The notes under the pieces: generated by a model
Seen by the model: only the letters and a program-made list of their open reading frames with translations
Databases searched by the model: none
What the model was told of the DNA's origin: nothing
Assembly (NCBI RefSeq): GCF_000613725.1
Contig: NZ_BAJN01000003.1
Location: forward strand, 62,001-126,000
DNA length: 64,000 bases
Source: Hoylesella pleuritidis JCM 14110
Lineage (GTDB): Bacteria > Bacteroidota > Bacteroidia > Bacteroidales > Bacteroidaceae
Direction of reading: 5' to 3'
Shown here: positions 49,830 to 59,036 of the stretch, in pieces
How the letters are laid out: each line of letters starts with the position of its first letter
Position numbering within the stretch: position 1 is the stretch's first letter
Translations under genes and position numbers: made by a program

Positions 49830-51077
49830 ATGGCAACAATTAAACCGTTTAAAGGGGTTCGCCCGCCTAAAAACCTTGTTGAAAAAATAGAGTCTCGTCC
49901 TTATGATGTATTGGAATCAGAAGAGGCACGAGTTGAAGCCGGTGACAATGAGATGAGCCTCTATCATATTATTAAACCTGAAATCGATTTCGAGCCGGAA
50001 ACTTCCGAGTATGATCCTCGTGTTTACGAGAAAGCTGCCGAGAACTTCAAGGCTTTCCAAGAGAAAGGTTGGCTTGTGCAAGACGATAAAGAACAATATT
50101 ATATTTATGCACAGACAATGAATAGCAAGACTCAATATGGTCTCGTCGTAGGTGCTTATGTGGATGATTATCTCAATGGCGTAATCAAAAAGCACGAGTT
50201 AACGCGTCGTGATAAGGAAGAAGATCGTATGAAGCACGTTCGTGTGAACAATGCTAATATTGAGCCTGTTTTCTTTGCATATCCTGACAATGACGTGCTG
50301 AATACGCTTATTATGCGTTATGCTTCTACCCATCCCGAATACGATTTCGTTGCTCCTATCGATGGATTCCGTCATCAGTTCTGGGTGATCAGTGATCAAG
50401 CAGATATCGAAGCAATCACAAAAGAGTTTGCCAAGATGCCAAGTCTGTACATTGCCGACGGGCATCATCGCTCTGCTGCTGCTGCACTTGTCGGTGCAGA
50501 GAAAGCAAAACAGAATCCACACCACACAGGTAAGGAAGAGTATAACTATTTTATGGCTGTATGCTTCCCAGCTTCTCAGTTGACGATTCTCGATTACAAC
50601 CGTGTGGTCAAGGATCTGAATGGGATGACTTCAGAGGAGTTCCTGAATGCTTTGCATAACGATTTTGAAGTAGAATGTAAAGGAACAGAACCATACAGAC
50701 CTGCTCAGTTACACGAATTCTCCTTGTATTTGGACGGTAAATGGTATAGTCTCATAGCTAAAAAGGGAACTTACAACGATGCCGATCCTATCGGTATATT
50801 AGATGTAGACATCTCTTCACGTCTCATTTTGGATAAGCTACTTGGTATTAAAGACCTACGTTCGGATAAGCGAATCGATTTTGTAGGTGGTCTCCGAGGC
50901 TTGGAAGAACTGAAACGACGTGTTGACAGCGGTGAAATGAAGATGGCTTTAGCTCTCTATCCGGTATCAATGAAACAGATTATGGATATTGCCGACAGTG
51001 GAAAAATTATGCCACCGAAAGCCACTTGGTTTGAACCGAAATTACGTTCAGGATTAATTATTCATAAATTGTCATAA
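49830..51077 (+). CDS. DUF1015-family protein
   Basis: A 415-residue cytoplasmic protein of the DUF1015/SerC-associated family. Recognisable by KPFKGVRPPKNLVEKI at the start and by YIADGHHRSAAA (about 208-219), a motif with two adjacent His that suggests a nucleotide or metal site. Eight base pairs after serA. Linked members of this family have been connected with serine kinase (SerK-type, ADP-dependent) activity, so a role in serine metabolism is a reasonable inference. Confidence 0.88.
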   Translation: MATIKPFKGVRPPKNLVEKIESRPYDVLESEEARVEAGDNEMSLYHIIKPEIDFEPETSEYDPRVYEKAAENFKAFQEKGWLVQDDKEQYYIYAQTMNSKTQYGLVVGAYVDDYLNGVIKKHELTRRDKEEDRMKHVRVNNANIEPVFFAYPDNDVLNTLIMRYASTHPEYDFVAPIDGFRHQFWVISDQADIEAITKEFAKMPSLYIADGHHRSAAAALVGAEKAKQNPHHTGKEEYNYFMAVCFPASQLTILDYNRVVKDLNGMTSEEFLNALHNDFEVECKGTEPYRPAQLHEFSLYLDGKWYSLIAKKGTYNDADPIGILDVDISSRLILDKLLGIKDLRSDKRIDFVGGLRGLEELKRRVDSGEMKMALALYPVSMKQIMDIADSGKIMPPKATWFEPKLRSGLIIHKLS

Positions 51078-51100
51078 CGCAACGAGAAGTCTCACATTTC

Positions 51101-51688
51101 GTGATTGACGAATTTAAGACTATATCAAGTAAGATAGGCGAGGGATTTTACTCCGAAAAGCGGAGTAAATTTCTCGCCTTTGCACATAATGTAGATTCGG
51201 TAACAGAAATTAAATCACTGTTAGACCATTATCGGAAAAAATATTATAATGCCCGTCACGTGTGTTATGCCTATATGTTAGGAGCCAATCGCACATCGTT
51301 TCGTGCCAATGACGACGGCGAACCGTCGGGCACAGCAGGAAAACCCATCTTAGGACAAATCAACAGCAACGAATTGTCAAACATCCTAATCGTCGTTGTG
51401 CGCTATTACGGAGGTATTAATTTAGGTACAGGCGGCTTGATAATGGCTTATCGAACAGCTGCTGCCGACGCAATTGTCCATTCAGAAATAATTCGACAAC
51501 AGATTGAAGAGATAATAACTTATACTTTTACCTATCCGATGATGAACGATGTAATGCGTATTGTGAAAGAAATGTCTCCCAAAATTCTCAGTCAGAATTT
51601 CGACAATACGTGTACGATAACACTTTCTATTAGACAGTCTGAAGCTGAACAACTTCGTCATAAATTGCAGAAATTATCCTTTGAATAA
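51101..51688 (+). CDS. YigZ/IMPACT family protein
   Basis: A 195-residue protein with the UPF0029 N-terminal domain (EGFYSEKRSKFLAFAHNV, ARHVCYAYML, DDGEPSGTAGKPIL, VVVRYYGGINLGTGGL) and a C-terminal DUF1949 domain. GTG start. The bacterial role is poorly defined; eukaryotic IMPACT regulates translation stress signalling. It follows DUF1015 by 23 bp. Confidence 0.9.
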   Translation: MIDEFKTISSKIGEGFYSEKRSKFLAFAHNVDSVTEIKSLLDHYRKKYYNARHVCYAYMLGANRTSFRANDDGEPSGTAGKPILGQINSNELSNILIVVVRYYGGINLGTGGLIMAYRTAAADAIVHSEIIRQQIEEIITYTFTYPMMNDVMRIVKEMSPKILSQNFDNTCTITLSIRQSEAEQLRHKLQKLSFE

Positions 51689-51717
51689 ATTATTCGGAGA
51701 TAATTTAGGCTTTTTAT

Positions 51718-51748
51718 TTTGTAGAATCGTCGTTTTTTGTTACTTTTG
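51718..51748 (+). promoter_or_regulatory. Promoter of tRNA-Ser(CGA)
   Basis: TTTG (51718-51721), 19-base spacer, TACTTTTG (51741-51748): full match. The tRNA 5' end is at 51758, so transcription starts almost at the mature end. Confidence 0.8.
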
Positions 51749-51757
51749 CAGTCGCAA

Positions 51758-51845
51758 GGAAGGTTGGCAGAGTGATCGAATGCGCTGGACTCGAAATCCG
51801 GTATACCCCTTTCGGGTATCGGGGGTTTGAATCCCTCACCTTCCG
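51758..51845 (+). tRNA. tRNA-Ser (anticodon CGA)
   Basis: 88 nt. Acceptor GGAAGGT/ACCTTCC with discriminator G; anticodon loop CTCGAAA; long variable arm (TATACCCCTTTCGGGTATC) typical of class II tRNA-Ser; T-arm GGGGGTTTGAATCCCTC region. CCA is not encoded. Confidence 0.95.
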
Positions 51846-51920
51846 CAGAAAAAATACCATTGGTTATTAAAATTATAAGCGTTGTCGAGTCCTTGTACAT
51901 TGACAACGCTTTTTTCGTCC

Positions 51921-52371
51921 TTTCCATTGGTAGAATAGAGATATTTTTTGAGTAAACGTATCAAAGCAAAAACAAGAATCAGTTTCAGGAATTGTGTATA
52001 TGATACGCCAGTTCGGAATAAAAAAGTAATCGAAAAGCGACTCTATCATTTATCTGCGAATGGAAAGAGAAGATTTTTTTGTGAGAAAGTGGCTTCAATC
52101 CATCAAAAGAAAAAGAAATATTCTCAAGACGACAAGGAAGCGTTAATAAATAAGATATATTCTCTCTTTCCATTGGGAAGTGCAAATAAACAAAAATAAA
52201 TTTCTTCTTTCCATTGAGAAGTGTAAATATATTTAAATTTATCTGCTGTTTCCGATGGAATTAGAAGAAAAACAAAGACTTATGAACAATTCCAAGTGGA
52301 AACAGAGAAAAAAAAGTATTTTTCGACAGGTTTCCGCAGATTGAGAATCGAAAAACGGAAAAGTTTGTTCC
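51921..52371. repeat. Degenerate 41-bp periodic repeat region
   Basis: TTTCCATTG or related TTTCCG/TTCCAAGTGG words recur at 52167, 52208, 52249, 52290 and 52331, exactly 41 bp apart; 52167 and 52208 share 14 of the next 16 bases (TTTCCATTGRGAAGTG). Another TTTCCATTGG at 51921 is 6 x 41 bp upstream in phase, with weaker units between. The region is AT-rich, and an 83-codon open frame across it has no convincing coding features. Nothing else supports a gene in 51846-52508. Confidence 0.6.
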
Positions 52372-52508
52372 GTCGGCAGAAAAACAACTTTCTTATCCCG
52401 AACTGGAGTAGACGATGGAGACAGATCGAGATATTAAGATTATCCTGATCCTATCTTTAATCACCCCTGTCTTATTACCAAATGCCCCGTTAAAAAAGAT
52501 GAGTTTAT

Positions 52509-52539
52509 TTTGTATTGCGCTCGATTTACACTATCTTTG
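52509..52539 (+). promoter_or_regulatory. Promoter of the nucleoside transporter gene
   Basis: TTTG (52509-52512), 19-base spacer, TATCTTTG (52532-52539): exact match. It lies inside the longest open frame that starts at 52415, which shows that the real start is the ATG at 52574. Confidence 0.78.
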
Positions 52540-52573
52540 CAACAAATTATTTGATGAAGATAATAATAAACAG

Positions 52574-53845
52574 ATGAATTTGAAAATTCGTTTAGCCTTG
52601 ATGAACTTCTTGGAATTTGCAGTCTGGGGGGCTTATTTAACCTCTATGGGAACCTATCTTGTACAGATAGGTATGGTCTCAGAGATAGGTTTGTTTTACG
52701 CAGTTCAAGGAGTTGTATCTATTTTTATGCCGGCTCTGATGGGAATTATTGCTGATCGCTGGATTCCCGCACAGCGTTTGTTGGGATTGTGTCACTTTGT
52801 GGCCGGACTGTTTATGTTCGCAACAGCTTATTATGGCATTCAAGCTACCTCTTATGACGGTATACCGATTGGTGAAACTTTTGAAGGTTCAATGATTTTT
52901 CCGATGTATTGTCTGAGTGTGGCATTTTACATGCCGACATTAGCATTGACTAATTCTGTTGCCTATACGGCTTTAACAGAGGCTGGAATGGATACTGTCA
53001 AGGATTTTCCGCCGATCAGAGTATTCGGAACAATCGGATTTATCTGCACGATGTGGTTAGTAGATTTAATGGGGTTTCAATCCAATCAAAATCAGTTTGT
53101 TACTTCGGGCGTAATGAGTATCATTCTTTTTTTGTACACTTTCACACTCCCGACTTGTCCGGTAAATCGTGGCGATGGGAAAAAGAGCCTTGTAGATGCA
53201 TTCGGATTACAAGCTTTTACGCTGTTCAAGCAAAAAAAGATGGCTATATTCTTTGTCTTTTCAATGTTGCTCGGCGTGAGTTTGCAGATAACAAACGGGT
53301 TTGCCAATCCTTTTATTACCAGTTTCAAAGATATTCCTGAATATGCCGGAACATTTGGAGTGAATCATGCGAATATTTTGATTTCGCTTTCGCAAATCAG
53401 CGAAACGTGTTGCATTTTGCTGATACCGTTCTTTATGAAACGTTACGGCATAAAAAACGTAATGCTGATCGCAATGTTTGCATGGGTACTCAGGTTCGGT
53501 CTGTTCGGTACAGGCAATCCGGGCAGTGGAGTCTGGATGTTTGTGCTCTCAATGCTGGTGTATGGTGTAGCGTTCGATTTCTTTAATATTTCCGGTTCTC
53601 TTTTTGTAGACAATGCAACAGACGAACGTTTGCGGTCAAGTGCACAGGGGCTGTTTATGCTGATGACAAACGGAATCGGAGCAACAGTCGGCACATTGGG
53701 AGCACAAGTAATCGTCAACACACACACTTTGAATGGTCGAACCGACTGGCAGTCTTGTTGGTTTATCTTTGCAGGATATGCTTTGGCGGTAGGCGTTTCC
53801 TTTGCTTTGATTTTCCGTCCACGTAGAGAGAAGATGGTTGCATAA
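52574..53845 (+). CDS. Nucleoside:H+ symporter family transporter (NupG-like MFS)
   Basis: A 423-residue inner membrane permease for nucleosides. Twelve helices; the opening MNLKIRLALMNFLEFAVWGAYLTSMGTYL in pieces and GIIADRWIPAQRLLG are hallmarks of the NupG/XapB group. The start is set by the promoter at 52509-52539; the 53 extra upstream codons have no family similarity. Stop and next start share one base (TAATG). Confidence 0.92.
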   Translation: MNLKIRLALMNFLEFAVWGAYLTSMGTYLVQIGMVSEIGLFYAVQGVVSIFMPALMGIIADRWIPAQRLLGLCHFVAGLFMFATAYYGIQATSYDGIPIGETFEGSMIFPMYCLSVAFYMPTLALTNSVAYTALTEAGMDTVKDFPPIRVFGTIGFICTMWLVDLMGFQSNQNQFVTSGVMSIILFLYTFTLPTCPVNRGDGKKSLVDAFGLQAFTLFKQKKMAIFFVFSMLLGVSLQITNGFANPFITSFKDIPEYAGTFGVNHANILISLSQISETCCILLIPFFMKRYGIKNVMLIAMFAWVLRFGLFGTGNPGSGVWMFVLSMLVYGVAFDFFNISGSLFVDNATDERLRSSAQGLFMLMTNGIGATVGTLGAQVIVNTHTLNGRTDWQSCWFIFAGYALAVGVSFALIFRPRREKMVA

Positions 53846-54429
53846 TGGGCAGGGTGAGACTTTTATTCAAAAATGTTTCCGAAATAGTGGGTACGAAGAA
53901 TATCGGATTACTGATTATGGTGGATGAATTTCAGCAGAATCAGTTGACGATACCTTGTGACAAGGGAACTCTTTATCAGTTTGAAATGAGAATCAATCGT
54001 GCCCCTGTGGTTAGCAAATTATTGCCAGAAGCTCTTTGGAGCATCATCAATTTGCAGACAGATTTACACTTTGAGCTCGTTATAGACCATATTGTAGACG
54101 GGCAGTACCGGGCCATACTTTACAATCGCGAAACGTTACAACCTGTGGCAATACGTGCCAGCGATGCCGTATTATTGGCATATATCGCTAAAATACCTAT
54201 TTATGCTTCATCAGACCTAATGCGGAAACAGAGCGTGCCTTATAATGGCGGTTCCCGCGATATTCCCTTACCCGTCAACACCATAGACGATGCGATGTTA
54301 CAGCAAGCACTCGATAAGGCTATTAAGGATGAAAACTATGAATTGGCTTCCAATCTGCGTGATGAGATGTTAAGGCGTAAAAGGAAAGACGAACAACAAC
54401 AGGCAGATGAAGATAATATCTCTGTCTAA
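53845..54429 (+). CDS. Bifunctional nuclease (DUF151) domain protein with UvrB/UvrC motif
   Basis: 194 residues. DUF151 domain at about 5-130 (FELVIDHIVDGQYRAILY, IRASDAVLLAYIAKIPIYAS) and a C-terminal UVR motif (LDKAIKDENYELASNLRDEMLRRK, helical). Family knowledge: DUF151 proteins show RNase/DNase activity in plants and are linked to stress in bacteria. Translationally coupled to the transporter. Confidence 0.88.
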   Translation: MGRVRLLFKNVSEIVGTKNIGLLIMVDEFQQNQLTIPCDKGTLYQFEMRINRAPVVSKLLPEALWSIINLQTDLHFELVIDHIVDGQYRAILYNRETLQPVAIRASDAVLLAYIAKIPIYASSDLMRKQSVPYNGGSRDIPLPVNTIDDAMLQQALDKAIKDENYELASNLRDEMLRRKRKDEQQQADEDNISV

Positions 54430-54447
54430 CATTTAGATGCAATAGAT

Positions 54448-55170
54448 ATGAAAGAGAGTCGATACTTTTATGTACCCGATGCAGTTAATCAGACAGAGCT
54501 GCCAATGGAGGAAGCTCTGCACGCATTGCGTGTATTGCGGCTGCAAAGCGGTGACGAGATGTTTCTGATGGATGGTAAAGGAACATTCTATCGTGCTGAA
54601 GTAACCATTGCTGCGACTAAACGATGTATGTATAAGATCAAAGAGACTCTACCCCAAGAGAAATCGTGGCGAGGTTATATACATTTGGTTATCGCACCAA
54701 CCAAGATGATGGACCGTATCGAATGGATGACAGAGAAAGCAACGGAAATTGGTTTCGATGAGATTTCGTTTCTAAACTGTAAATTTTCCGAACGAAAGGC
54801 AATGCGTATCGTGCGTTTAGATAAGATCATCGTTTCGGCAGTCAAACAAAGCCGCAAGCCGTGGAAGCCTATCCTTACACCGATGGTTTCCTTCAAAGAC
54901 TTTATCAATCAACCGCGTACAGGACATAAGTTTATCACTCATTGTTATCCTGAGATTTATCGAAAGGACTTATTTGCCGAACTCCAACAACTTAATGACG
55001 ACGAACCAGTTACGATTTTAATAGGACCTGAAGGGGATTTCTCATTGGATGAGGTGTTGCAAGCCGAAGAGAAAGGCTATCAGTCGGTCACTTTGGGTAA
55101 AAGTAGGCTACGCACAGAGACAGCAGGGATGATGGCTATCTGTATGGCTCAACTGTCCCTTCATAAATAA
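54448..55170 (+). CDS. rsmE: 16S rRNA (uracil1498-N3)-methyltransferase
   Basis: SPOUT-class methyltransferase acting on U1498 of 16S rRNA. 240 residues: PUA-like N-terminus (HALRVLRLQSGDEMFLMDGKG) and trefoil-knot domain with TEKATEIGFDEISF, ILIGPEGDFSLDEV and LGKSRLRTETAGMMAI, all hallmarks. 18 bp after the DUF151 gene. Confidence 0.96.
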   Translation: MKESRYFYVPDAVNQTELPMEEALHALRVLRLQSGDEMFLMDGKGTFYRAEVTIAATKRCMYKIKETLPQEKSWRGYIHLVIAPTKMMDRIEWMTEKATEIGFDEISFLNCKFSERKAMRIVRLDKIIVSAVKQSRKPWKPILTPMVSFKDFINQPRTGHKFITHCYPEIYRKDLFAELQQLNDDEPVTILIGPEGDFSLDEVLQAEEKGYQSVTLGKSRLRTETAGMMAICMAQLSLHK

Positions 55171-55176
55171 AAAGAT

Positions 55177-56541
55177 TTGATTATGAAAATAAGGCTTATC
55201 ATACTATTTATTCCTCAATTACTGTTAGGCACATTATTGTGTTTGACATCGTGCTCCAGCTCTGATTATATCAATGCCATACCCGAGGGAAGTACGGCAT
55301 TGATTGCCGTAGATCCGGTCAAAATAGGATTCCAAACAAACCTCTCTTTGTTGAAAAATTTGTTGACTATCAATGAGCCGGCCGATTGCGGAATAGGCTT
55401 GACAAACAAGTTCTTTCTTTTTGAGTCGCCTGACGGAAATTTAGGATTGTGTGCAAAGGTAAATGATGCGCATAAACTCGAAAGCACATTGACAAAACTT
55501 GCCAAGCAGAAAATTTGCCAATCCGTTAAGCAACGACGTGGCTTTCGGTTTACGGTATTGAAAGACTCGTGGGTTGTCGGTTTTTCAGATAAGGCTTTAC
55601 TCGTGATGGGTCCTGTAACTATTTCTGCCCAATCCGAATTACAAAATGCAATGGCTAAATACCTGAAACAGAATGAAGATGAAGGAATCAAGAGTACGCC
55701 TATATTTAATAAATTAGATTCCATTGGAAGCCCAATCGCGATGGTAATTCAAGCACAGGCTTTACCGGAAAAGTTTGTCGCCCCATTCACCATCGGAGCC
55801 CCAAAAAATGCAGAAGCTTCACAAGTATTAATCGCTGCTGCTGCCAGTATAGATAATGGATGTTTGGATATCAAAGGCAAGACATTTTCGTTTAATCGAG
55901 AGGTGGATAAGGCTTTAAAAGATGCCTTTAAAAGCTATCGCCCAATCAAGGGACGCTATGCAAAGTCGATGCCGTCAAATGCGTTGATGGGAATGTTCAT
56001 CAATGTCAACGGAAAGAAATTCATTAATCTTTTGCACAATAACAAAGGATTGCAAGCTTTGCTCACCGGTATAAATTCTGCCATCGACATAGATAATATC
56101 ATTCGGAGTGTCGATGGAGATATGTCGATAGTCATACCTTCTTATACTAGCGATGATTTAAATCTTTCGATGGCTGCTGAGTTGTCAGAAACTCCGTGGC
56201 TTGCAGATATTCCTTATTGGATGCAGTCGTGCCCGAAAGGGAGCCGAATCGTTCCTTGGGGAAAGAATGCTTATTATTACACCAATGACAAGACAACTTT
56301 TTATTTCGGAGTGTCACCAGACAAACAGTTTCTAAGCGGTAATAGTAAAGAGCAAGCGCTGGCCTCTGTCCGCCCTACCGAGAATCCCATTTCGAGTTCT
56401 TTACAGCAGAAGATTATTGGAAGTAAAATGGTAATGATCATTAATTGGACTTCTGTCGAGAATAAACAGGTGGCAGCTTTCGCCGGAATACTCAAACCTG
56501 TTTTCGGACAATTAAACTCGATTGTATATAGGACAAAATAA
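55177..56541 (+). CDS. DUF4836-family lipoprotein
   Basis: A 454-residue lipoprotein (signal ending LCLTSC) of a Bacteroidales family of unknown function. Family-typical opening YINAIPEGSTALIAVDP and later GRYAKSMPSNALMGMFINVNG. Six bp after rsmE, so part of the same series. MKIRL two codons in is an alternative start. Confidence 0.88.
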   Translation: MIMKIRLIILFIPQLLLGTLLCLTSCSSSDYINAIPEGSTALIAVDPVKIGFQTNLSLLKNLLTINEPADCGIGLTNKFFLFESPDGNLGLCAKVNDAHKLESTLTKLAKQKICQSVKQRRGFRFTVLKDSWVVGFSDKALLVMGPVTISAQSELQNAMAKYLKQNEDEGIKSTPIFNKLDSIGSPIAMVIQAQALPEKFVAPFTIGAPKNAEASQVLIAAAASIDNGCLDIKGKTFSFNREVDKALKDAFKSYRPIKGRYAKSMPSNALMGMFINVNGKKFINLLHNNKGLQALLTGINSAIDIDNIIRSVDGDMSIVIPSYTSDDLNLSMAAELSETPWLADIPYWMQSCPKGSRIVPWGKNAYYYTNDKTTFYFGVSPDKQFLSGNSKEQALASVRPTENPISSSLQQKIIGSKMVMIINWTSVENKQVAAFAGILKPVFGQLNSIVYRTK

Positions 56542-56579
56542 AGCATACGGGTTTCGAGTGTGTTATAAAAGTATTATAG

Positions 56580-57224
56580 ATGGAAACGATTAAATTTCAT
56601 TCTGTTCTTCCACAGGTTTTCGTTCAGAGGAACGATTTAGAATCAGAGATATGGAAGAACGAAATGACTCTCAAACGCGGTCATCTCTATCTGATAGAGG
56701 CCGACAGCGGTAAAGGGAAAAGTACCTTTTGCAGCTATATTGTCGGTTTTCGGAACGATTACAGCGGACAGATATATTTCGATAAGCGTGATGTTGCTGA
56801 GCTTAGCGTGTGCGATTGGGTAAAGGTACGTAAATCACATATCAGCACGCTGTTTCAAGAATTGAGACTATTTCCCGAACTCACAGCCATAGAGAATGTC
56901 GAAATCAAGAATCGCCTTACAGGCTTTAAGTCACGCCAAGAGATTGTCGCATGGTTCGAGCAGTTGGGTATTGCTGATAAACTTGATGTAAAAGTAGGAC
57001 ACATGTCTTTCGGACAACAGCAACGTGTAGCAATGATGCGTGCCTTGGTTCAGCCTTTCGACTTTCTTTTAGCAGATGAACCCATCAGCCACTTAGACGA
57101 TACCAATGCCGAAATCATGGGCGAAATAATGATGACCGAAGCCGGACGGCAAGGTGCCAGTGTAATTATAACCAGTATCGGTAAGCATATGAACCTGCCT
57201 TACGAAACAATTTATCGCCTATGA
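56580..57224 (+). CDS. ABC transporter ATPase (LolD/FtsE-like)
   Basis: A 214-residue ATPase with Walker A ADSGKGKST (about 38-46, altered from the usual SGSGKST), signature MSFGQQQRVAMMRAL (about 141-155, SFGQQ rather than SGGQQ) and Walker B FLLADEPISHLD. Overlaps its permease by 4 bp. The altered signature and short length suggest a diverged MacB/LolD-type exporter unit. Confidence 0.88.
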   Translation: METIKFHSVLPQVFVQRNDLESEIWKNEMTLKRGHLYLIEADSGKGKSTFCSYIVGFRNDYSGQIYFDKRDVAELSVCDWVKVRKSHISTLFQELRLFPELTAIENVEIKNRLTGFKSRQEIVAWFEQLGIADKLDVKVGHMSFGQQQRVAMMRALVQPFDFLLADEPISHLDDTNAEIMGEIMMTEAGRQGASVIITSIGKHMNLPYETIYRL

Positions 57225-58420
57225 GCCTTGTTTGGAAATTATTGAGACAGCATATCAGTATGCCGCAGTTTGTCGGTTTCTTCTTTGCCAACCTCTTCGG
57301 CGTGCTCATCGTATTGTTCGGATTTCAGTTTTATCGTGATGTGCTACCCGTATTCACAGCCGAAGACAGTTTTATGAAATCCGATTATATCATCATCAGC
57401 AAGAAAATCGGTACGGCAGGAACTCTTTCGGGACGAGATAATACATTCAGTCGGTCTGAAATCGACGAGCTTGCTGCACGTAAGTTTGTGGACAAAGTCG
57501 GAAAATTTACGTCTACGGCATATCAAGTAAATGCATCTATGGGGATAAATGGTACACAGGTGCTCAACTCAGAATTGTTTTTCGAAAGTATTCCCGACAA
57601 CTTTGTGGATGTGCCGTTGAAAGATTGGCATTATACTCCAAATGAACGCGTTGTGCCGATTATCTTGCCACGGAGCTATATTGCAATGTATAACTTCGGT
57701 TTTGCACAAAGCCATTCGCTCCCGAAAATCAGTGACGGACTTGTCGGAATGATCGATCTCAACATTTTCATTAGCGGTAACGGTCATCAAGACAAATTCA
57801 AGGGAAAGATCATCGGCTTTTCCGGCAGATTGAATTCCATCCTCGTGCCACAGGACTTTATGGACTGGAGCAATCAGCGCTATGCTACACATAGTGAATA
57901 TGCAACTCATCGACTAATTATAGAAGTGGGTAATCCTGCCGATGAGAATATCGCGAAATATATGGACAGCAAAAACTATGATGTTGAAGACAGCAATCTG
58001 GATGCAGAGAAAACCACTTACTTTCTCAAAATGATGGTATCGATTGTGGTTGTTATCGGTCTGATCATCTCCGTCCTTAGTTTTTATATCCTGATGTTGA
58101 GCATTTATCTTTTAGTACAGAAAAATGCATCCAAACTTGAAAACTTATTGTTGGTTGGTTATTCGCCGGGGCGCATTGCTTTTCCTTACCAATTATTGAC
58201 ACTTATTCTTAACGCTTCTGTGCTTATCTTCGTATGGATTGTACTCTGTTTTATCCGAAATTATTATATGGGTGTCATCGAAACACTTTTCCCTGACATT
58301 GAAGATGGTTCGATGTGGCCTGCTTTCATTTTCGGTCTGAGTCTTTTCACTGTCGTAAGCCTGCTCAACCTCTTAGTCATCCGCCGTAAAATAATGCGAA
58401 TCTGGTATCGTAAAGACTGA
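57221..58420 (+). CDS. FtsX/MacB-like ABC transporter permease
   Basis: A 399-residue membrane protein: one N-terminal helix (FVGFFFANLFGVLIVLFGFQFY), a periplasmic domain (about 45-265) and three C-terminal helices (IVVVIGLIISVLSFYILMLSIYLLV; YQLLTLILNASVLIFVWIVL; AFIFGLSLFTVVSLLNLLV), the usual FtsX plan. Substrate unknown; lipoprotein or peptide export is typical for the class. Possibly the last gene of the series from 52574. Confidence 0.88.
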   Translation: MSLVWKLLRQHISMPQFVGFFFANLFGVLIVLFGFQFYRDVLPVFTAEDSFMKSDYIIISKKIGTAGTLSGRDNTFSRSEIDELAARKFVDKVGKFTSTAYQVNASMGINGTQVLNSELFFESIPDNFVDVPLKDWHYTPNERVVPIILPRSYIAMYNFGFAQSHSLPKISDGLVGMIDLNIFISGNGHQDKFKGKIIGFSGRLNSILVPQDFMDWSNQRYATHSEYATHRLIIEVGNPADENIAKYMDSKNYDVEDSNLDAEKTTYFLKMMVSIVVVIGLIISVLSFYILMLSIYLLVQKNASKLENLLLVGYSPGRIAFPYQLLTLILNASVLIFVWIVLCFIRNYYMGVIETLFPDIEDGSMWPAFIFGLSLFTVVSLLNLLVIRRKIMRIWYRKD

Positions 58421-58537
58421 ATATACCTGCAATAAATATAAATATTCAATATTCTTTCGTCATTATCTGCTCCGTACGCTGGCTGGATATCCGAGAAAGT
58501 CATTAGTTATAATATCTATATTTTTGCACCTGAAAAG

Positions 58538-58624
58538 CTGTCATTTAGGTCAATGACAGAGTATGGTGACAAGTCGTATACTTGTAGGGCACCACTATAC
58601 GAGTAGTGAGGCAGAGGTCGTATA
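58538..58624 (+). ncRNA. Candidate structured RNA: three hairpins with complementary loops
   Basis: Three successive inverted repeats: CTGTCATT/AATGACAG (58538-58559, loop 6), ACAAGT/ACTTGT (58569-58585, loop CGTAT) and CACTA/TAGTG (58593-58608, loop TACGAG). TCGTATA at 58574-58580 is exactly complementary to TATACGA at 58596-58602, and TCGTATA recurs at 58618-58624. TATTTTTG at 58519-58526 could be a -7 box just upstream, though no -33 TTTG is present. No open frame of note. The class is not recognised; it could equally be a 3' structure of the ABC operon. Confidence 0.4.
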
Positions 58625-58741
58625 CTTATTAGGAAAATTACAAATATGAATTTTCGGTCATAAACATCGGCTATTTATAGATAAAGGTGATTTTATCAGA
58701 CAGGCGTAATTCGAAGCATATCTATCTCTTAGGAAAGTAAC

Positions 58742-58776
58742 AAGTGTATTAAGCAAGAAGAGAAGAAAATACACTT
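58742..58776. repeat. Perfect 9-bp inverted repeat
   Basis: AAGTGTATT (58742-58750) and AATACACTT (58768-58776) with a 17-nt purine-rich loop. It lacks a T-run. Besides this and the hairpin cluster, 58421-58845 shows no gene. Confidence 0.5.
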
Positions 58777-58845
58777 CGTCAAAGTAGCTCTGCTATCTCC
58801 TACAAAATCGCTTCTATTTTTTCGTATGAGAAAGATAGATATTTG

Positions 58846-58877
58846 TTTGGTCATTTAAAAATAAAATCTTACCTTTG
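58846..58877 (+). promoter_or_regulatory. Promoter of the tRNA-Ser/tRNA-Glu pair
   Basis: TTTG (58846-58849), 20-base spacer, TACCTTTG (58870-58877), 48 bp before the first tRNA. Confidence 0.7.
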
Positions 58878-58924
58878 CACCGCATTTAAGAGAGAATGCT
58901 GTGAAAGGTAAGATTACCTGTAAA

Positions 58925-59011
58925 GGAAGTTTGGGTGAGTGGCTGAAACCAGCAGTTTGCTAAACTGCCGTGCGAGTTTTCGTACCGGGGGTTCGAATCC
59001 CCCAGCTTCCG
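58925..59011 (+). tRNA. tRNA-Ser (anticodon GCT)
   Basis: 87 nt. Acceptor GGAAGTT/AGCTTCC (one G-T pair), discriminator G, anticodon loop TTGCTAA, long class II variable arm, T-arm GGGGGTTCGAATCCCCC. CCA not encoded. Confidence 0.95.
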
Positions 59012-59036
59012 CAGTATTTTATTACAAATGAACAAC

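Noticed and set aside
51948..52199. 83-codon open frame with a TTG start after tRNA-Ser
   Set aside because: Basic low-complexity product, no family similarity that I recognise, no ribosome site, and it overlaps the 41-bp periodic repeats.
52415..52573. N-terminal extension of the nucleoside transporter
   Set aside because: It contains an exact promoter, and family similarity begins at MNLKIRLALMNFLEF.
58538..58624. Hairpin cluster as a degenerate tRNA or a T-box leader
   Set aside because: No T-arm or anticodon arm geometry, no T-box sequence, and no aminoacyl-tRNA synthetase gene follows.
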